Both the position numbers and the translations under genes were made by a program. Below are positions 6,700-9,171 of a stretch of DNA of 9,171 nt, in pieces. The notes below the pieces were generated by a model, which ran no database searches, was not told the DNA's origin, and worked only from the letters and a program-made list of their open reading frames with translations. The stretch is from JAGHAJ01 sp964559865 [NCBI: uncultured Synergistota bacterium] (GTDB lineage: Bacteria > Synergistota > JAGHAJ01): NCBI GenBank assembly GCA_964559865.1, contig CAZLJD010000024.1:1-9171 (forward strand). The letters run 5' to 3'. Each line of letters begins with the position of its first letter. Within the stretch, counting starts at the first letter, position 1.

Positions 6700-7086
6700 A
6701 TGCTGTTTTTTGTTATTGCGTCTGCTCAGGCTGCAGAGAAAGTGGGTATTCCTGCACCAGATTACTTTTGGATAAGTGTGAAGTTTGTGTTAGCACTTGT
6801 AGTGGTAGGTGTTGGGTTATATTATGGGTTGCGGTTCTTGTTGGGGCGTATGGCCTTTAAGTATGGGTCGGGTGGTAATGAAGGATGGATGGAAGTGATG
6901 GACAGGGTATATATAGATGGTCGTAACTACATAGCGCTTGTCAGGGTGGGGACGAAGTATCTGATTTTGGGAGTTTGTGATAAAGGAATTAATTTACTGA
7001 TGGAACTGGATGAGAGGCCTGTGGGCAATGTTCTCAACGAAGGGGGTTTCAAGAAATATCTGGAAAGGTTTATGTCGAAGAGTTAA
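6700..7086 (+). CDS. fliO: FliO (FliZ-type) flagellar export gate assembly protein
   Basis: A 128-residue membrane protein that helps assemble the FliP/FliR core of the export gate. The N-terminus is a short hydrophobic stretch ending in Ala-Gln-Ala-Ala (residues 2-12). It resembles a shortened signal sequence with no basic n-region. One membrane helix is at about 24-47 ([20 protein letters not shown]). A cytoplasmic FliO domain follows, with [20 protein letters not shown] (64-83) and [17 protein letters not shown] (87-103). The identification rests on this pattern and on the position before fliP. No good ribosome-binding site precedes ATG 6700. The gene is in the same frame as cheY, nine bases after its stop, so translation probably depends on coupling to cheY. 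CTG 6694 is the only other possible in-frame start. Confidence 0.88.
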   Translation: MLFFVIASAQAAEKVGIPAPDYFWISVKFVLALVVVGVGLYYGLRFLLGRMAFKYGSGGNEGWMEVMDRVYIDGRNYIALVRVGTKYLILGVCDKGINLLMELDERPVGNVLNEGGFKKYLERFMSKS

Positions 7087-7840
7087 GAGATATTGGTATG
7101 TGCTTCCTCTTTCCGTGTTGCTTGTTTTTCTATTTGGAGGGAGTGGTGTAGCTCAACCTGTAGTGCCACTGCCTAAAATTACTTTTGGTGTCTCTCCTGC
7201 AAAGAGCCCTCAGGATGTTGCCGTCACATTACAAATTCTGTTTTTTCTGACGATCCTTTCGCTTGCGCCCGCAATTTTGATAATGGTTACATCTTTTACT
7301 CGGATAGTGATAGTACTTTCTTTTGTGAGGAGTGCACTTGGTACACAGCAGATGCCTCCCAATCAGGTACTCATAGGCTTAGCCCTATTTCTTACCTTTT
7401 TTACCATGGCTCCTACATGGATTGCAGTGAATAAAAGTGCTTTGCAACCTTATTTGAACAATAAGATTTCGGCTGTTCAGGCGTGGAATAGAGGCTTAAA
7501 GCCTATTAGGGAATTTATGTTTAGACAGGTTAGGGAAAAAGACTTGGCTTTGTTCATGAAGATGGCTAACCTGAAGCAACCGAGGAATAAGAAGGAAGTC
7601 CCTACTTATGTCCTCATACCTGCATTTGTGCTTAGCGAACTTAAGACTGCATTTGAGATGGGTGTTCTCATATACATACCCTTTATCATAATAGATATGG
7701 TGGTGGCGAGTGTCCTTATGTCGATGGGTATGATAATGTTACCTCCGATGCTTATATCCTTACCGTTCAAGGTGTTGCTCTTTGTCATGGTTGATGGTTG
7801 GGATTTGGTGGTGAAGTCTATAATTACCAGTTTCCATTAA
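7028..7840 (+). CDS. fliP: FliP, flagellar export gate core protein
   Basis: FliP forms the export gate core with FliQ and FliR (five FliP, four FliQ and one FliR). From this start it has 270 residues: a long basic n-region and hydrophobic signal peptide (about 1-42, likely cleavage after GVA), then four membrane segments. Family blocks are clear: [59 protein letters not shown] and [16 protein letters not shown]. The start is uncertain. ATG 7028 has GAGAGG ten bases upstream and overlaps fliO by 59 bases. ATG 7010 is also in frame. GTG 7100 would give 246 residues, close to E. coli FliP, but would drop the basic residues (RRVKR) that precede the hydrophobic core. I prefer 7028 because the signal peptide needs those residues. 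Confidence 0.93.
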   Translation: MFSTKGVSRNIWKGLCRRVKRYWYVLPLSVLLVFLFGGSGVAQPVVPLPKITFGVSPAKSPQDVAVTLQILFFLTILSLAPAILIMVTSFTRIVIVLSFVRSALGTQQMPPNQVLIGLALFLTFFTMAPTWIAVNKSALQPYLNNKISAVQAWNRGLKPIREFMFRQVREKDLALFMKMANLKQPRNKKEVPTYVLIPAFVLSELKTAFEMGVLIYIPFIIIDMVVASVLMSMGMIMLPPMLISLPFKVLLFVMVDGWDLVVKSIITSFH

Positions 7841-7852
7841 AGGGGGAGTACG

Positions 7853-8122
7853 GTGGAAGATGCTCTTGTAATAGGTATCACGAGACATGCATTGATTACG
7901 GCACTTCTGGTGATAACACCATTACTACTGTTAGCTATGCTTGTTGGTTTAGTGATAAGTATTATTCAGACAGCCACTTCTATTCAGGAGCAGACGTTGA
8001 CGTTTGTACCCAAAATACTCGCAGTGTTAATAGGCCTTATGTTTCTAAGTAGCTGGATGATAAAGACAATGGTTAATTTTACTACCTATTTGTGGTCCAA
8101 CATTCCTAACTTTATAAGATAA
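7853..8122 (+). CDS. fliQ: FliQ, flagellar export gate protein
   Basis: An 89-residue protein with two hydrophobic helices (about 14-38 and 53-73), joined by the conserved FliQ loop QTATSIQEQTLTFVPK (39-54). It wraps around the FliP/FliR core of the export gate. The length matches the family exactly. The start is GTG at 7853, behind AGGGGGAG (7841-7848), twelve bases after the fliP stop. Its TAA stop at 8120-8122 overlaps an ATG (TAATG), which opens a short reading frame leading to fliR. Confidence 0.95.
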   Translation: MEDALVIGITRHALITALLVITPLLLLAMLVGLVISIIQTATSIQEQTLTFVPKILAVLIGLMFLSSWMIKTMVNFTTYLWSNIPNFIR

Positions 8123-8184
8123 TGAGGCCGAGATTTACTGATCTTGGAGTGGAGTGGAAGCGGAGTTGGTGTAAAGGGGAGTGA
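8122..8184 (+). CDS. Possible 20-codon upstream ORF between fliQ and fliR
   Basis: An ATG overlapping the fliQ stop codon (TAATG) opens a 20-codon reading frame that ends at TGA 8182-8184. It is in the same frame as fliR and ends six bases before its probable start. It has no ribosome-binding site of its own, so translation would rely on coupling to fliQ. The peptide is basic and Trp-rich (Arg2, Arg4, Trp12, Arg14, Trp16, Cys17) and resembles nothing I know, including FliR N-termini. It may act as a coupling leader, or it may be chance. The region (8145-8170) is rich in GGAGT-like repeats. Confidence 0.25.
   Translation: MRPRFTDLGVEWKRSWCKGE
8173..8182 (+). promoter_or_regulatory. Ribosome-binding site that points to an ATT start for fliR
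   Basis: AAAGGGGAGT is the only strong Shine-Dalgarno-like sequence before fliR. Its core (GGGGAG, 8177-8182) ends eight bases before ATT 8191, the ideal distance. It is 29 bases from GTG 8212 and 17 from CTG 8200, both too far for efficient initiation. Confidence 0.55.
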
Positions 8185-8190
8185 GCGAAT

Positions 8191-8961
8191 ATTGTATCTC
8201 TGAACAGTTTAGTGGTATTTTTGCTTGTGTTTAGCAGGATCTCTATGCTTTTTGTTGCGGCTCCCTTACTAAGTAGTAGGAATATTCCTGTGTTGGTGAA
8301 AGTGGGTGTCTCTTTCTTTTTGTCGCTTGTGGTATTTTTCGCCGTGTTCAAGGGAGTGAATGTGAACATACCTGTGAACCTGATAAATATACTATTGCTT
8401 GTTGGTGAGCAAGTTTTAATCGGTATTGCAGTTGGTTTTGTTGCTATGTTGATATTTAGCAGTGTTTCACTTGCTGCAAGCTTTTACGGTTTTCAAATGG
8501 GGTTTGGTATTGTAAATGTGATAGACCCTATGAGTCAGGGGAGAGTGCCGGTTACTGGTCAATTTAAGACATTAGTAGTTATGCTGCTTTTTCTTGCTAC
8601 TGATGCCCATTATTTGCTGGTTATGGCTTTGGTTAATAGTTTCAAACTTGTGCCATTGACTGGATTTTGGGTTAATACCTCTGTATTGAGCGTAATTATA
8701 AAGGGTTTTTCTGGTATGTTTTTTACGGCTGTTCAAATAAGCATTCCCATTATCGCAGTCTTACTGATGATAGATATTGGTCTTGGTATAATTGCCAAAA
8801 CCATGCCTCAGCTGAATATATTTATATTTGGTTTTCCTGTTAAGATAATGGTTGGTATGCTTACTATGGTTGTCATAATGCCGGTTCTTGTTAATATGAT
8901 GGAAGGGATGTTTCAATTGATGTATGATTCAATGATTGCGGTGATAGGAGTGATGAAATAG
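8191..8961 (+). CDS. fliR: FliR, flagellar export gate protein (probable ATT start)
   Basis: Single-copy membrane component of the export gate core with FliP and FliQ. From 8191 it has 256 residues with about six hydrophobic segments. Family blocks are FSRISMLFVAAPLLSSRNIPV near the N-terminus, FQMGFGIVNVIDPMSQG in the middle, and MPQLNIFIFGFPVKI near the C-terminus. The first conventional start in frame is GTG 8212 (249 residues), but it lacks a ribosome-binding site at a usable distance. The frame is closed upstream by TGA 8182-8184. The residues from 8191 onward (IVSLNSLVVFLLVFSRIS) look like a normal FliR N-terminus, and the Shine-Dalgarno sits eight bases before ATT 8191, so I place the start there. 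A missing base in the sequence (which could restore a TTG start) is an alternative. The stop overlaps the flhB start by one base. Confidence 0.9.
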   Translation: MVSLNSLVVFLLVFSRISMLFVAAPLLSSRNIPVLVKVGVSFFLSLVVFFAVFKGVNVNIPVNLINILLLVGEQVLIGIAVGFVAMLIFSSVSLAASFYGFQMGFGIVNVIDPMSQGRVPVTGQFKTLVVMLLFLATDAHYLLVMALVNSFKLVPLTGFWVNTSVLSVIIKGFSGMFFTAVQISIPIIAVLLMIDIGLGIIAKTMPQLNIFIFGFPVKIMVGMLTMVVIMPVLVNMMEGMFQLMYDSMIAVIGVMK

Positions 8962-9171
8962 TGCCGGTAGAATTTGACCTTCAGCTTTTTGCTGAAGAAA
9001 GGACGGAGCCTGCTACCCCTCGGAAGAGGCAAAAGGCGAGGGAAAAGGGGCAGGTGCATAGAAGTATAGAGCTGAATGGCGTGGTTTTGCTCGCTGCAGG
9101 CACCATGATGTTATACTTCCTTTCTGGTAGTATGTTAGAAGAGTACTCTACATTTCTGCGCTACATCCTTC
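8961..9171 (+). CDS. flhB: FlhB, flagellar export switch protein (3' end cut off by the window)
   Basis: FlhB belongs to the export apparatus and switches substrate specificity from rod/hook to filament proteins through an autocleaved C-terminal domain, which lies beyond this window. Only the first 70 codons are present. They carry the characteristic N-terminus FDLQLFAEERTEPATPRKR (5-23) with the basic stretch RQKAREKGQV, followed by the start of the first membrane segment (about 38-56). The start is GTG at 8961, overlapping the fliR stop (TAGTG). TAGGAG at 8945-8950 is ten bases upstream. The start is firm because the conserved N-terminus begins right after it. Confidence 0.96.
   Translation, partial: MPVEFDLQLFAEERTEPATPRKRQKAREKGQVHRSIELNGVVLLAAGTMMLYFLSGSMLEEYSTFLRYIL

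Noticed and set aside
7798-8052. Plus-strand open frame of 84 codons across the fliP end and fliQ
   Set aside because: It is the +1 shadow of fliQ, whose 89-residue product matches the family along its whole length. The shadow is rich in Tyr, Cys and Ser without a pattern.
8181-8234. GTG 8181 as an alternative fliR start
   Set aside because: It is in a different frame and stops after 17 codons; the product does not resemble FliR.
1-9171. Mobile elements, CRISPR arrays, tRNA/rRNA genes or a novel gene cluster
   Set aside because: The window is filled end to end with recognisable flagellar genes in a known order; no repeats beyond the fliM/fliY pair and no foreign-looking gene were seen.

Overview
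The window is one uninterrupted stretch of a bacterial flagellar/chemotaxis operon, all on the + strand. It is moderately AT-rich, densely packed, and cut off inside a gene at both ends. The order is flgD(partial)-flgE-flbD-motA-motB-fliL-fliM-fliY-cheY-fliO-fliP-fliQ-fliR-flhB(partial). This arrangement, with flbD before motAB, a CheC-type FliY instead of a plain FliN, and cheY between fliY and fliO, is typical of Firmicutes (especially Clostridia), Synergistota, Thermotogota and Spirochaetota fla/che operons and unlike the enterobacterial layout. I cannot place the organism more precisely from this sequence. Shine-Dalgarno sites are strong and GTG/TTG starts are frequent.

Layout: positions 1-1914 encode hook assembly and structure (hook cap FlgD, hook FlgE). 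Positions 1933-2118 hold the small accessory protein FlbD (SwrD family). Positions 2169-4165 encode the motor-power module: the stator MotA/MotB and the stator-associated protein FliL. Positions 4177-6690 encode the switch and its signal: FliM, the FliY phosphatase/switch protein, and CheY. Positions 6700-9171 encode the export gate FliO, FliP, FliQ, FliR and the start of FlhB. The genes are separated by 0-18 bases or overlap, except for a 50-base gap before motA and a 68-base gap before fliR.

How they work together: the FliP/Q/R/FlhB gate, helped by FliO, exports FlgD and FlgE, which build the hook. MotA/MotB, with FliL and probably FlbD, supply torque. CheY-P binds the N-terminal peptides of FliM and FliY to change rotor direction, and FliY's CheC-like sites probably remove the phosphate.

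I found no new multigene system. The points most worth a second look are the unusual fliR start (probable AUU start behind a 20-codon in-frame upstream ORF coupled to fliQ), a 28-base perfect direct repeat shared by the 5' ends of fliM and fliY, a Lys/Cys pair in FlgE spaced like the spirochaete hook cross-link, sodium-type residues in the stator, and homopolymer tracts in fliL and motA. There are no RNA genes, mobile elements, CRISPR arrays or convincing terminators, and no gene-free stretch over 300 bases.
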